Assembly (NCBI GenBank): GCA_022843385.1
Contig: JALHNT010000069.1
Coordinates: 1-34,790 of the forward strand
Direction: 5' to 3'
Origin: Anaerolineae bacterium
GTDB taxonomy: Bacteria > Chloroflexota > Anaerolineae > Aggregatilineales > Phototrophicaceae
Length of the DNA: 34,790 nucleotides
Positions 1-9,399 of the stretch are shown in pieces (positions within the stretch are counted from its first letter, which is position 1; every line of letters starts with the position of its first letter). A program made the position numbers and the translations under genes. The notes beneath the pieces are model-generated. The model did no database searches. It was not told the DNA's origin and saw nothing but the letters and a program-made list of their open reading frames with translations.

Positions 1-265
1 GCAAGCATTTTCTCAGTGGCTATGTCGCGATCCATGAGTTTCGCGTCAATCTCAAGCGCGTCTCCGTTGCTTTCATCTCATCCCTGGTCCGTTTGCACTC
101 TTTCTACCCATGAGCCATCTTTTTATTTTGATTTTGATTTTGATCACTCATTTCACTATCTGCTTTCGCCTGATGGAACCGTATATCGGATTGTATGTAC
201 TTGCACTTGTGATAGTGACGTAATATTTGCTTTAGGCAAAACGGTCATACCAAAGGAATCAACCG
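1..265. other. Gene-poor segment downstream of mgtA-like gene
   Basis: No gene can be supported here. An open frame on the plus strand from about 16 to 288 overlaps the 3' end of the minus-strand ATPase gene, has low-complexity composition and no convincing ribosome binding site. A short run of a hexamer (ATTTTG repeated about three times) lies at about 124-143. No clear hairpin with a T tract was found that would end the ATPase operon. Confidence 0.4.
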
Positions 266-2860
266 CTATCGAGGGTCTTTGCGAGTGACCGGCATCATCC
301 ATTGGTAGAAGTGCTGCTTCACAATTTCGGTGGCGATCACATACAGCACTGTGATTGCGATGAGCAGTAGCAGGGTGGTAAAAGGCAGCGGCACAAAATC
401 AAACAAGGTATTGATCGGTAGATAGGGTAGCAAGAATGTCAGTGCAGCAACAGCAACTGTCGACCACCATAGCCAGCGCCCAGGTTTGCTGCGGAAGAAT
501 GGTTTGCGTGTCCTCACGATCAGGGCGATGACCAGTTCGGTCATTAATGACTCGATGAACCAACCGGTGCGGAATTCCTGTGGCGAGGCGTTAAGCAGCC
601 ACAATAGCACGCCAAATGTCAGGAAATCGAACACCGAACTCACCAGACCAAAGACGATCATGAAGTTGCGGATGAGCTTAACATCCCAGCGATGCGGCTT
701 GTCGATCCATTCCTGGTCAACATTATCGCTCGCTAATGCAATGCCGGGAATATCGGAGAGGAAGTTATTTAACAAGATTTGTTTAGGAAGTAATGGCAAA
801 AATGGCAAGAATAGCGATACACCCGCCATGCTGAACATATTGCCAAAGTTGGCGCTGGTCGTCGTAAAGACATACTTGAGGGTATTGGCAAATGTTTTGC
901 GCCCGATGATGATCCCATCGCGCAGCACGTTTAAGCTGTGTTCCATCAACACAAAATCGGCGGCTTCCTTAGCCACATCAACCGCCTGATCTACCGAAAT
1001 ACCAACATCAGCTACATGTAGTGCTGGCGCATCGTTGATGCCATCGCCCATATAGCCCACGACATGCCCGGTTTTTTGCAGCGCGCGGATGATGCGCTCT
1101 TTCTGGTTCGGGTCAATTTCGACAAATAGATTGGTGCCTTCGGCAAGCTGCCACAATGCTTCATCACGCAGCGCGTTTAACTGTGAACCCGTTACGATTC
1201 CCGACAGTTTTAACCCCGCTTGTTCTGCAACATACTGAGCTACCAGCGGGTTATCGCCCGTGATAATCTTGAGTTCTACACCCAATTCTCCAAGATCGGT
1301 CAGTGTCTGCTGCACGTCCGCTTTGGGAGGGTCAAAAAATAACAGGAAGCCGCGAAATATCAAGCCATTTTCGTCTGGCATAGCAAAAGTTGCCTGAGTG
1401 TCAACTGGTTTCGCTGCTAACCCCAGTACACGAAAACCTTGTGCGCTCCAGGCGGCAAAGCGCCCATTCAATTCGTGATGGTGGGCATCATCCAGAACTA
1501 CAATCGTATCGCCCATCAATACATGGTCACATACAGTTATGATGCTCTCATAAGCTCCTTTTGTCAGCATCATGTGTGTGTCGTCGGGTGTTGCAACAAT
1601 CACGCTCAGGCGCTTACGCTCGAAGTCATATGGAATTTCATCAATCAGACGATAAGCGTTTGCCTGCTTTGTCACGCGTGTGCCGCTAGCGATTAGTGCG
1701 TCATCTAGTGGATTACGCATTCCAACCTGCAAATGCGCGTTGAGATAGGCATACAGTAGGATTTCATCGGATGGTTGCCCCTGTGCATCGCACGCAGTTT
1801 TGAGCCGAATATTGCCTTCGGTTAGCGTGCCGGTTTTATCGACACACAGCACATCCATGTTGCCAAAATTCTCAATCGCATTCAACCGCCGTACAATCAC
1901 GCCCTTTGCCGCCATGTGTTGGGCACCTGTGGACAGGGTGATCGTCACGATCACGGGCAGCATTTCAGGTGCAATACCGACTGCCAGCGCGATGGCAAAT
2001 AAGAGTGAATCAACGGGTGGTCTGGCAGCAAACACATTGATGGCAAAGACAAACAGCACCAGCACCAGAATGATTTGCATGAGCAGATAACCGAAATGAC
2101 GAATACCACGCTCAAATTCAGTTTCTGGTGGACGTAGTGTGAGACGCTGAGCAATCTCACCAAAAACGGTTTGGGAGCCAATATGAACAATGAGTGCCGA
2201 CCCATTGCCACTTCGGACACTTGTCCCCATGAACACGCAGTTGCTGCGCTCAGCAGTGCTGGCAGTTTCGGCAACAATACCCGGTTTCTTTTCGACCGGA
2301 AAAGTTTCACCTGTGAGTGCAGCCTGATCGACATAGCAGTTCTTGCTATGCAGCAGCACACCGTCCCCCGGAATCAAGTTACCTGCCGAAAGGAGAACGA
2401 CATCACCGGGTACAATCGAACTGGTAGGAACTTGAACGGATTTCCCATCTCGTAGTACGTTCGCTTTGATCTCCACCCGTGCCAGCAGTTTTTCGACAGC
2501 GTTGGTCGCGTTATATTCCTGGATAAAGCTCAATAGTGTGCTGCCAATGATGACGACCAGAACCACACTGGCATCCACCCACTCGCCAACAAGCGCCGAA
2601 ACACAGACGGAGAATATCAAAATCAGAATCAATGGATTTTTGAATTGCTTCAGAAAAGCCAGCAGAACCGCCCGCCATTTATGAGGCTTGAGCGAATTCA
2701 ATCCAAGCGCTTCCAGTTTTTGCTGCGCCTGGTCAGTCGTTAATCCCTGAATGGTGCTGTCTAGCTGAGGGAACAGTATGTCAGGTGGTTGGCTCCAGTA
2801 GGCCGTATTCGGTGTGTACATCAGAATGGTCCTTAAGCTGTGTTCTGAACGATACCGCAT
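266..2860 (-). CDS. mgtA: Magnesium-translocating P-type ATPase (MgtA/MgtB-like)
   Basis: An 864-residue P3-type ATPase expected to import Mg2+ across the cytoplasmic membrane. Visible features are the actuator loop TGET (about residue 183), the intramembrane GIAPEMLP motif (295-302) seen in MgtA-type pumps, the phosphorylation site DKTGTLTEG with Asp341, a TGDN motif, GDGINDAP in the hinge, and a hydrophobic C-terminal bundle. Length fits the family (about 850-900). The chosen ATG has a GGAG Shine-Dalgarno four bases upstream; a second in-frame ATG at residue 14 is also possible. It lies 26 bases after a heavy-metal ATPase gene and is probably the last gene of a three-ATPase operon. No MgtA leader or riboswitch was seen. 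The family assignment is strong; transport direction and ion follow from the family. Confidence 0.9.
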   Translation of the reverse strand: MRYRSEHSLRTILMYTPNTAYWSQPPDILFPQLDSTIQGLTTDQAQQKLEALGLNSLKPHKWRAVLLAFLKQFKNPLILILIFSVCVSALVGEWVDASVVLVVIIGSTLLSFIQEYNATNAVEKLLARVEIKANVLRDGKSVQVPTSSIVPGDVVLLSAGNLIPGDGVLLHSKNCYVDQAALTGETFPVEKKPGIVAETASTAERSNCVFMGTSVRSGNGSALIVHIGSQTVFGEIAQRLTLRPPETEFERGIRHFGYLLMQIILVLVLFVFAINVFAARPPVDSLLFAIALAVGIAPEMLPVIVTITLSTGAQHMAAKGVIVRRLNAIENFGNMDVLCVDKTGTLTEGNIRLKTACDAQGQPSDEILLYAYLNAHLQVGMRNPLDDALIASGTRVTKQANAYRLIDEIPYDFERKRLSVIVATPDDTHMMLTKGAYESIITVCDHVLMGDTIVVLDDAHHHELNGRFAAWSAQGFRVLGLAAKPVDTQATFAMPDENGLIFRGFLLFFDPPKADVQQTLTDLGELGVELKIITGDNPLVAQYVAEQAGLKLSGIVTGSQLNALRDEALWQLAEGTNLFVEIDPNQKERIIRALQKTGHVVGYMGDGINDAPALHVADVGISVDQAVDVAKEAADFVLMEHSLNVLRDGIIIGRKTFANTLKYVFTTTSANFGNMFSMAGVSLFLPFLPLLPKQILLNNFLSDIPGIALASDNVDQEWIDKPHRWDVKLIRNFMIVFGLVSSVFDFLTFGVLLWLLNASPQEFRTGWFIESLMTELVIALIVRTRKPFFRSKPGRWLWWSTVAVAALTFLLPYLPINTLFDFVPLPFTTLLLLIAITVLYVIATEIVKQHFYQWMMPVTRKDPR

Positions 2861-2886
2861 TCACTCCTATTCAAAACGTTTTCCGT

Positions 2887-4710
2887 CTAGCGTGCCCGAA
2901 GCGCATTCAAGATGACGATTACATCAATAGTTTCTTGGAGTAATGCGCCAACAGCAGGCGAGATTAATCCGAAGCTGGCGAGTACCATGAAGGTGAAACT
3001 CAGCCCTAACCCGGCGTAAATGCTCTGTTTGGCGATTCGCAGCATCCGCTGCCCGGCTTCAACGGCAGCACCGACCCGTGTGACATCATCGACCAGGAGA
3101 ACTATATCCGCCGCTTCTGCCGAAACACCTGTCCCATGTGCGCCCATTGCAATGCCGATAGTGGCTGTCGCCAGGGCAGGTGCATCGTTAATGCCATCAC
3201 CGATCATTGCCACAATGGGATACTGCCGCATGATTTCTCTAATCAACCGCACTTTGTCTTCTGGCAGCAGGTTTGCTTCAACTTGATCAATTCCCGCCTG
3301 TTTGCCAATTGACTGCGCGTGTTCCAGGTTGTCACCGGTCAGCATGACCGTTCGTTTCACGCCCATTGCCCGCAAGCGCTGTATGAGCTGCGGGACACCA
3401 GGGCGAAGTTGATCTTTAAGTGTCACCACCCCGGCAAGCTGGTTATCAATCGCGATATAGGTAGCTAGTTCAGTTCCCGCGGCTTCTGTGGGAATGCGCA
3501 TGCCGGTTTTGTCTGTAAGGTAGCGCGGCGACCCCAGTATCACATGCTGCCCATCTACGTCACCTTCGACCCCAAAACCTGGACTCTCGTGAAAGTTGGT
3601 TGGAAGCGAAAGGACGTGCGCCTGCTGTGCAGCTGATGTTATGGCTTGGGCAAGCGTGTGTGAGGAAAGCTGCTCAACGCTGCCTGCGATTCGCAGCAAA
3701 TCGTCCTTAGATACACCGTCTAAGGCAATCACTTGTTCGATATTAGGCGTGCCGAAGGTGAGGGTTCCCGTCTTGTCGAACACCATCACATTTACTCGAC
3801 CAATCTGCTCGATTGCGGCGCCATTCTTGACCACAATGCCTGCGGATGCGGCACGATTAATCCCGCCAAGCACCGCTACCGGAACAGCCAAAATCAAAGG
3901 ACAAGGCGTTGCCACGACAAGGACAGATAGAATGGTGGTGGGGTTTCCTGTGATAAACCAGCCAACTCCGCACATAATCAGGGTGACAGGTGTAAACCAA
4001 ACCGCATAGCGGTCTGCCAGGCGTTGGAGCGGCGGTTTCTCCTTTTGGGCTGCTTGCACAAGCTGAACAATCTGGGCGTATTTGCTTTCCGCCGCGATCT
4101 TCGCTGCCCGCATCTCAAACGCATCGCCGCCATTAACACTCCCGCTCAACAACCTGTCACCCGTCTGTTTGTTTCGTGTGAGGGGTTCGCCAGTGAGCGC
4201 CGATTCGTCGATGTTCGCATCGGACGATAGAAGTGTGCCATCCACGGGTATCAAGTCACCAGGACGCACAACCAATACATCGTCTATGCGGACGAGGTTG
4301 GCTTCGATCTCTGTAATTTCCCCATCTTGTTTGCGGTGGGCGATACGCGGCGCACGTGCCAGCAATTGTTCAAGCGTGGAAGAAGCGCGTTTCAGACTAT
4401 AGTTTTCCAGCGCTTCGCCGCCGGACTGCATGATGACGATAATTACGCCTGCGAAGTATTCGTTCATAATGACCGCAGTAATGATAGCGAGCATAGCGAC
4501 GACATCGGCAGCGAAATTGCCTTTCAGCATCTTCTGGATCGTCTGTAGAACGGTGGGTGCTCCCCCTATGACTAACACGATCAACCATATGATGTCAGCG
4601 ATATCTGGCCTCAGTAGTACAAACCGAACAAAAGCTCCCACCAGGAGACCTATCACTCCCACGAAGGGAACCGGGTTTTCGCGCAAGAACGCAATGATTT
4701 TGTTCTGCAC
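2887..4710 (-). CDS. Heavy-metal P1B-type ATPase with TPC motif, no N-terminal metal-binding domain
   Basis: A 607-residue P1B-type metal-transporting ATPase. It has TGEP in the actuator domain (about 173-176), a TPCP motif in the metal-binding membrane helix (268-271) where Cu and Zn/Cd pumps usually have CPC, the phosphorylation site DKTGTLTFG (Asp312), TGDN and GDGINDAPA. It starts directly with membrane helices, with no HMA domain and no His-rich head. The TPC variant belongs to less studied P1B subgroups, some reported to move Ni or Fe, so the ion cannot be stated. It sits 39 bases downstream of the CopB-like gene and 26 bases upstream of the MgtA-like gene, which implies cotranscription. 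An automatic zinc/cadmium label would be weakly founded here. Confidence 0.85.
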   Translation of the reverse strand: MQNKIIAFLRENPVPFVGVIGLLVGAFVRFVLLRPDIADIIWLIVLVIGGAPTVLQTIQKMLKGNFAADVVAMLAIITAVIMNEYFAGVIIVIMQSGGEALENYSLKRASSTLEQLLARAPRIAHRKQDGEITEIEANLVRIDDVLVVRPGDLIPVDGTLLSSDANIDESALTGEPLTRNKQTGDRLLSGSVNGGDAFEMRAAKIAAESKYAQIVQLVQAAQKEKPPLQRLADRYAVWFTPVTLIMCGVGWFITGNPTTILSVLVVATPCPLILAVPVAVLGGINRAASAGIVVKNGAAIEQIGRVNVMVFDKTGTLTFGTPNIEQVIALDGVSKDDLLRIAGSVEQLSSHTLAQAITSAAQQAHVLSLPTNFHESPGFGVEGDVDGQHVILGSPRYLTDKTGMRIPTEAAGTELATYIAIDNQLAGVVTLKDQLRPGVPQLIQRLRAMGVKRTVMLTGDNLEHAQSIGKQAGIDQVEANLLPEDKVRLIREIMRQYPIVAMIGDGINDAPALATATIGIAMGAHGTGVSAEAADIVLLVDDVTRVGAAVEAGQRMLRIAKQSIYAGLGLSFTFMVLASFGLISPAVGALLQETIDVIVILNALRAR

Positions 4711-4749
4711 AGAGTCCTCCTGAATGCTGTTGTGGATGGGAGCATGGTA

Positions 4750-6837
4750 TTATGTGGATTGAACGGCTAAATCTGTCCGCCGGAGTAACTGTGCGTTGAT
4801 AGCAACCACAACCGTGCTTAACGACATCAAGGCCGCGCCGATTGCGGGTGACAGGATAAATCCAACCGGTGCAAGTATCCCGGCTGCCAGTGGCAGCGCG
4901 ACCACGTTGTAGCCGGTCGCCCAGATCAGGTTCTGGATCATTTTGCGGTAAGTTGCGCGGCTGAGTTCGAAAATCTTCACCACGTCGAGGGGATTGCTCT
5001 GTACAAGAACAATATCGGCGGACTCAATCGCCACATCGGTACCACTACCGATCGCAATGCCAATGTCAGCACGTGTCAGCGCGGGCGCGTCATTCACCCC
5101 ATCACCGACCATCGCCACTTTTTTGCCCTGCTGTTGCAGTTCAGCGACCTTCTTATCTTTATCTTCTGGCAGCACCTCAGCGAATACTGTATCGATACCC
5201 AGTTCACGGGCAACGACATCGGCAACATGCTGACTGTCACCCGTCAACATTGCGACTTCCACACCCATCTCATGCAGTCGTTTGATCGCATGTTTGCTCT
5301 CCGCACGCACCACATCCGCTAACGCAAACGCCGCGACGGCCGCATTCTCGACCACCAAATAAATGACGGTCTGCGCACTGTCATTGGTTCCGTTCCGAAA
5401 ACGATCCATATCACCACTGAGGTTGAGTTCCAGCATTTCCAATAAACGTGGCCCACCGACATAAACAGATTTGCCTTCATACAGTGCTTTGATTCCTCGT
5501 CCTTTGATCGTCTCAAAATCACTGATAGAGGCTGCTTTCACACCCGCTTCTTCAGCCTTTTGACGAATACCCTGCGCAATCGGATGTTCGGAGTCGCCTT
5601 CAATGGCGAGTACCAGCGCCAGTGCTTGATCTTGTTGCCAGCCTTCCGCAATGATGCTGTTGACGACGCCAAAGCGCCCTTCAGTCAACGTTCCGGTCTT
5701 ATCAAAGATGACGGTATTGATCAGCCGCGCTTCTTCCAGCGCCAGCCGATTACGAACCAGAATGCCGTTCCGCGCACCCATCGAGGTACTGATGGCGACT
5801 ACCAGCGGGATTGCCAGTCCCAGGGCGTGAGGGCAGGCGATCACCAGCACGGTGACAACCCGTTCCAACACTTCAACCTTAAAACCAAGTGCGATGATCC
5901 AGCCTACAGCCGTTAGAGCAGCCACACCCAATGCGGCGTAAAACAACCAGCCAGCCGCCTTATCAGCCAGAATCTGGGTATTCGATTTACTACCCTGGGC
6001 TTCCTCAACCAGTCGCATAATGCCAGCGATGGCCGTTTCATCCCCGGTGGCGGTGACCCGAATCCGCAGGCTGCCATCCCCGTTGATCGTGCCACCAATG
6101 ACTTTATCCCCTTCCCCCTTTGGTACAGGTTGCGATTCGCCGGTAATCAGCGCCTCGTTCAGTTCGGAGTGCCCTTCAATGATTTCGCCATCGGTTGGCA
6201 GACTCGATCCGGGACGTACCAGCAGCACATCACCATTGCTCAGATCAGTTACCCTGATTTCTTCTGTAGAACCGTCGTCACGAATACGCTCGGCAGTATC
6301 GGGCATGAGTTTTGCCAGCTCATTGAGGGCACCCGATGCCTGGCGTACACTCCGCATTTCCAGCCAGTGCCCCAACAACATGATGTCTATCAGGGTCGCC
6401 ATCTCCCAGAAGAAACCGCTGCCGGGAACAGCAAAAACGGCAAACAGGCTATAAGCAAAGGCCACCGTAATCGCCAGCGAAATCAGCGTCATCATGCCCG
6501 GTTTACGGCTCTGAACTTCGGGGAGTGCCATCTGCAAAAAGGGCAAGCCCCCATAGAGAAAAATTGCGATGGCAAAGCCGGGGCCGATCAGATTACTGCC
6601 TGTGAATGCGGGCATGGTGAAGCTGAACCACTCCTGAATCATCGAACTGAACAGGAGTACCGGAATGGTCAGTACCAGGCTGACCCAGAAACGATTACGG
6701 AACATGATTTCATGTCCACTGTGATCGACCTCATGTCCGCTATGCCCTTTATGGATATTGGGAGCAAGACCATTATGGTGGTCACTATGGTTTTCCTGTG
6801 AATGTTGATGCGTTGATGGTATGGTCTCATGTTCCAT
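4750..6837 (-). CDS. copB: Copper-translocating P-type ATPase, CopB type (P1B-3)
   Basis: A 695-residue P1B-type ATPase. The first 45 residues are strongly His-rich (HQH, HSDHH, HSGHEVDHSGHE), as in CopB pumps, and act as a presumed cytosolic metal-binding head. The membrane metal site is CPH (335-337), the signature that separates CopB-type exporters from CopA (CPC). Also present are TGES, the phosphorylated Asp379 in DKTGTLTEG, TGDS, and GDGVNDAPA in the hinge. The expected role is export of Cu ions. The ATG is preceded by AGGAAGAG about eight bases upstream. A palindrome at 6855-6868 and a candidate 41-residue ORF at 6862-6987 lie immediately 5'. It appears to be the first large gene of the ATPase operon. 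Confidence 0.9.
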   Translation of the reverse strand: MEHETIPSTHQHSQENHSDHHNGLAPNIHKGHSGHEVDHSGHEIMFRNRFWVSLVLTIPVLLFSSMIQEWFSFTMPAFTGSNLIGPGFAIAIFLYGGLPFLQMALPEVQSRKPGMMTLISLAITVAFAYSLFAVFAVPGSGFFWEMATLIDIMLLGHWLEMRSVRQASGALNELAKLMPDTAERIRDDGSTEEIRVTDLSNGDVLLVRPGSSLPTDGEIIEGHSELNEALITGESQPVPKGEGDKVIGGTINGDGSLRIRVTATGDETAIAGIMRLVEEAQGSKSNTQILADKAAGWLFYAALGVAALTAVGWIIALGFKVEVLERVVTVLVIACPHALGLAIPLVVAISTSMGARNGILVRNRLALEEARLINTVIFDKTGTLTEGRFGVVNSIIAEGWQQDQALALVLAIEGDSEHPIAQGIRQKAEEAGVKAASISDFETIKGRGIKALYEGKSVYVGGPRLLEMLELNLSGDMDRFRNGTNDSAQTVIYLVVENAAVAAFALADVVRAESKHAIKRLHEMGVEVAMLTGDSQHVADVVARELGIDTVFAEVLPEDKDKKVAELQQQGKKVAMVGDGVNDAPALTRADIGIAIGSGTDVAIESADIVLVQSNPLDVVKIFELSRATYRKMIQNLIWATGYNVVALPLAAGILAPVGFILSPAIGAALMSLSTVVVAINAQLLRRTDLAVQST

Positions 6838-6854
6838 GTGGTCACTCTTCCTAC

Positions 6855-6868
6855 TGGGTATCTACCCA
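6855..6868. promoter_or_regulatory. Perfect 6-bp palindrome upstream of copB-like gene
   Basis: TGGGTA-TC-TACCCA is a perfect inverted repeat 18 bases before the CopB-like start codon, and it covers the stop codon of the small ORF at 6862-6987. It could be an operator for a metal sensor or an RNA hairpin in a leader. It does not match the CopY (TACAnnTGTA) box and no regulator gene is nearby, so function is unknown. Confidence 0.35.
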
Positions 6869-6987
6869 TGTGCGTCCGCTGGATTGCTACGGTCTACGGC
6901 ATACAACGGAGTAAATTTTCTAAGCCCATTTGCAATCGGCGAGGTCAGCCACAGCCACGACCGATTATGTTGCATACTTTCGGACAT
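6862..6987 (-). CDS. Candidate small protein or leader peptide (41 aa) upstream of copB
   Basis: A 41-codon frame starts at ATG (6987-6985) preceded by TAGGAAAAAA, a good Shine-Dalgarno at normal distance, and ends at TAG (6864-6862), 24 bases before the CopB-like start. The peptide begins MSESMQHNRSWLWLTSPIAN and ends PADAHG. It is not one I recognise and has no Cys cluster or clear membrane helix. Evidence is only the ribosome binding site, orientation and position. It fills what would otherwise be a 333-base gap and could be a leader that couples translation to the pump, a small accessory protein, or chance. Confidence 0.4.
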   Translation of the reverse strand: MSESMQHNRSWLWLTSPIANGLRKFTPLYAVDRSNPADAHG

Positions 6988-7170
6988 TTTTTTCCTATGT
7001 TAAGCCCCACAGTAATTCGTTATCAGTATTACCTTGTTCACTGCGCCAAAGCCGTCACAAGACGATTACAGCGATGACCCATCCTGTCCCATCGAGGGAA
7101 CATTTCGCGGCACTCATCCTGACTCTGATTACACTCGTTCAAGAACTGGTCCCATTCGTTGATACGCATG

Positions 7171-7572
7171 TCAACTCGTCGGTGGTTTTGTTGCCAAAGT
7201 CGTTTCTTCCATCTGCATCTCGTTCATTTCGCCGCCGACCCGGTCGGTTCGCATACTTGCCACCCCTTGTAAAAAGGCGACAAAAACTAACTCCTCATCT
7301 AATGCACGCACTTTATGAGGTTCATTTGGCTCAAGAGTAAGCAGCATATTCGGGCCAAACGCTTGCTCTGGTTCACCGTTGGCTGCGAACATTCCATGTC
7401 CTTTAAGCACAATGATGTAAAGGTGTGAATGTGGCACTCGGTGTTCTGCTATGCTTTGTCCCGGTGACAGCATCCAGCGCAAGATGCGCCCCTGGTTTTC
7501 AACTAAGAGTGGTTGGGCAAACGCACCTGTGTCGTGAAATTCAAGTGCTTCCAGCAGATAATTGGACTTCAT
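7171..7572 (-). CDS. Small cupin-fold protein
   Basis: A 133-residue single-domain cupin. The first cupin motif is visible as PGQSIAEHRVPHSHLYIIVLKGHG (about residues 37-60), with two or three candidate metal-binding His. The second is around LEPNEPHKVRALDEELVFVAF. The last 30 residues are polar and look disordered. Such stand-alone cupins are sensors, dioxygenases or unknown, so no substrate is assigned. The start has an AAAGGAA ribosome binding site. It lies 183 bases upstream of the small ORF that precedes the copper ATPase, in the same orientation, so a metal-related role is possible but unproven. Confidence 0.75.
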   Translation of the reverse strand: MKSNYLLEALEFHDTGAFAQPLLVENQGRILRWMLSPGQSIAEHRVPHSHLYIIVLKGHGMFAANGEPEQAFGPNMLLTLEPNEPHKVRALDEELVFVAFLQGVASMRTDRVGGEMNEMQMEETTLATKPPTS

Positions 7573-7737
7573 GAAAATTTCCTTTGCTTTTTCGTAACCA
7601 CAATGTTTCTCGAAAGTGTTGGTAAGCTACTGCCTCAATCGGATTGGCGGTCAATTTGCCAGCGTTAAATAACCCTCTAACAAAGACTAACTGTCGCTGT
7701 CCTAGCAGAACAGGCACCATTTATCGATTTTAAAGTA

Positions 7738-8148
7738 TCACATGTCTCTATTGGGGTTCATTTTGTCATCCGTTGTGTATAGATTGTCGATGTTGTCGAC
7801 ACCAAAATAGGTGCCATCATCCTCCAGGCTCTCAATCAGGTAGGACACACCATCATGCTCCAGCACCAAGCGCCCCTCTATATCGAAATAGGGAGCCATT
7901 TCTTCGACATCCTCGATACCATCCTCATCCGTCTCATCTCTGTCCAGCACAGTCGCGCGCTGGCGCAGTACACGGAGTCGTCCACCGCTCAGCTCATCAG
8001 GATCAGCGTCAGCATCCGTTTCGTCAGGATATAACCAACGGAGAATCGCTTGCTGGCGAATTTCAGGCACGTTGCGCGTATCGGCAGCCGCTTCCCACAA
8101 TTGATCGTCGGTGAGGTTGTCGAGTTGATCGAAGTCATTGATTGCCAT
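7738..8148 (-). CDS. Acidic protein of unknown function
   Basis: A 136-residue, highly acidic soluble protein that I do not recognise. It starts MAINDFDQLDNLTDDQLWEA and has an Asp/Glu-dense centre (DETDADADPDE, DETDEDGIEDVEE). The C-terminal half reads like a small beta-rich domain (FDIEGRLVLEHDGVSYLIESL). There are no membrane helices, signal peptide or Cys clusters. The ribosome binding site is weak (GAAAG). The N-terminal third and the upstream region are duplicated as a degraded copy at about 9400-9573, on the other side of the D-lactate dehydrogenase gene. That shows the locus has rearranged and supports this being a once-mobile or amplified gene. Confidence 0.6.
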   Translation of the reverse strand: MAINDFDQLDNLTDDQLWEAAADTRNVPEIRQQAILRWLYPDETDADADPDELSGGRLRVLRQRATVLDRDETDEDGIEDVEEMAPYFDIEGRLVLEHDGVSYLIESLEDDGTYFGVDNIDNLYTTDDKMNPNRDM

Positions 8149-8312
8149 GATGACAACTTTCTATTGACGCCTATCTGTGATCTTTCTGAAGGTCAAATCA
8201 CTTCAATGCGATGCTGCAGAAACTTCTGGTAAGGTGTACCCCATTGTCAAGACAGTAAAATAGGAGGTTTATCAGTGGGTCTGCATTCAGAAAGACTCAC
8301 TCGCCTTTAGAC

Positions 8313-9320
8313 CTATCCTTTTAGCCGTTCTAGCGTGACTTCATTGAGTGTGGGTTCCCCGCGTTCAATAGCGGTTATATTTGCCAGGGTCGTGGATGCG
8401 ATTTGCTCCAATGCATTGTGAGTGAAAAACGCCTGGTGGCCGGTGATGAGGACATTTGGGAAGGTGAGCAGCCGGGCAAACACGTCGTCCTGCATGACGC
8501 GGTCTGATAGATCTTCAAAGAAAAGATCGGCTTCTTCTTCATAGACATCCAATCCAAGATGTCCGATTCTGCCAGATTTTAAAGCATCAATCACTAATTG
8601 AGTATCGAGAAGCGCGCCTCGGCTCGTGTTGATTAACATCGCCCCGGGTTTCATCTCTTGCAACGCCTGTGCGCCTATCAGATGATGAGTTTTGGGTGTC
8701 AGGGGGCAGTGCAGCGTGAGAATATCGGACTCCGAGAAAACCTCAAACAGATCAGTGTAGTTGACATTGAATTCCACAAGTGCTGGATTCGGAAATGGGT
8801 CATAAGCAATCAGATGGCATCCGAAACCCTTCATGATTTGGGCAACAACTGTACCAATCTGTCCTGTGCCGATGATGCCTACCGTCTGATTGTTGAAGTC
8901 AAAACCCAGTAGTCCATCCAGGGCAAAGTTACCCTCACGAACCCGATTATACGCACGGTGGATATTGCGATTTAGAGTGAGCATCAACCCTACAGTATGT
9001 TCGGCAACAGCATGGGGTGAGTAAGCCGGGACACGCACAACAGTCATGCTCAAATCATGCGCTGCTGCCAGATCAACGTTGTTAAACCCGGCGCAGCGAA
9101 GCGCAATTAACCGTGTTTTGCCGTCCGCAATGACACGAAGAACAGGCTCGTCCAGTTGATCATTCACAAAGGCGCAAATAGCTGGAAAGCCAGAGGCGAG
9201 TGCTGCGGTATCACCGGTCAAGTGTGTTTCAAAAAAGACCAAATCGTGCTCATGATTTGCATTAGCAGCCTCTAGAAACACCTTATCATAGGGTTTGGTG
9301 CTAAATACAGCAACTTTCAT
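8313..9320 (-). CDS. ldhA: D-lactate dehydrogenase-like 2-hydroxyacid dehydrogenase
   Basis: A 335-residue NAD-dependent D-2-hydroxyacid dehydrogenase, most like fermentative D-lactate dehydrogenase (pyruvate + NADH to D-lactate). The start MKVAVFSTKPYD is typical of LdhA. RCAGFNNVD lies near residue 75, the Rossmann glycine motif GTGQIG at 151-156, and NTSRG (Arg234), DVYEEE (about 259-263) and TGHQAFFT (His295) give the substrate Arg, catalytic Glu and catalytic His. Length fits the family (about 330). A GGAAG ribosome binding site precedes the ATG. It stands alone between the acidic-protein gene and its decayed duplicate. Another substrate is possible, but the N-terminal match favours lactate. 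Confidence 0.88.
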   Translation of the reverse strand: MKVAVFSTKPYDKVFLEAANANHEHDLVFFETHLTGDTAALASGFPAICAFVNDQLDEPVLRVIADGKTRLIALRCAGFNNVDLAAAHDLSMTVVRVPAYSPHAVAEHTVGLMLTLNRNIHRAYNRVREGNFALDGLLGFDFNNQTVGIIGTGQIGTVVAQIMKGFGCHLIAYDPFPNPALVEFNVNYTDLFEVFSESDILTLHCPLTPKTHHLIGAQALQEMKPGAMLINTSRGALLDTQLVIDALKSGRIGHLGLDVYEEEADLFFEDLSDRVMQDDVFARLLTFPNVLITGHQAFFTHNALEQIASTTLANITAIERGEPTLNEVTLERLKG

Positions 9321-9399
9321 ATACGTCTTCCAATTGTCTAATTTCAGTAGGTTAGGTTTGGTTCTCTGCTATGACGCAGTGAAGTTCATATTGCTCAAA

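Noticed and set aside
124..143. ATTTTG hexamer tandem repeat
   Set aside because: Only about three units in AT-rich intergenic DNA; no sign of phase variation or function.
16..288. Plus-strand open frame of 90 codons at the window start
   Set aside because: Ser-rich and low complexity, overlaps the 3' end of the MgtA-like gene, no Shine-Dalgarno and no recognisable domain.
8223..8312. Plus-strand AGGAGG followed by a short GTG frame, after GTGTACCCCATTGTCAAGACAG-like sequence resembling an IS3-type end
   Set aside because: The frame is only 11 codons, and no partner inverted repeat or transposase was found, so an insertion-sequence relic cannot be supported.
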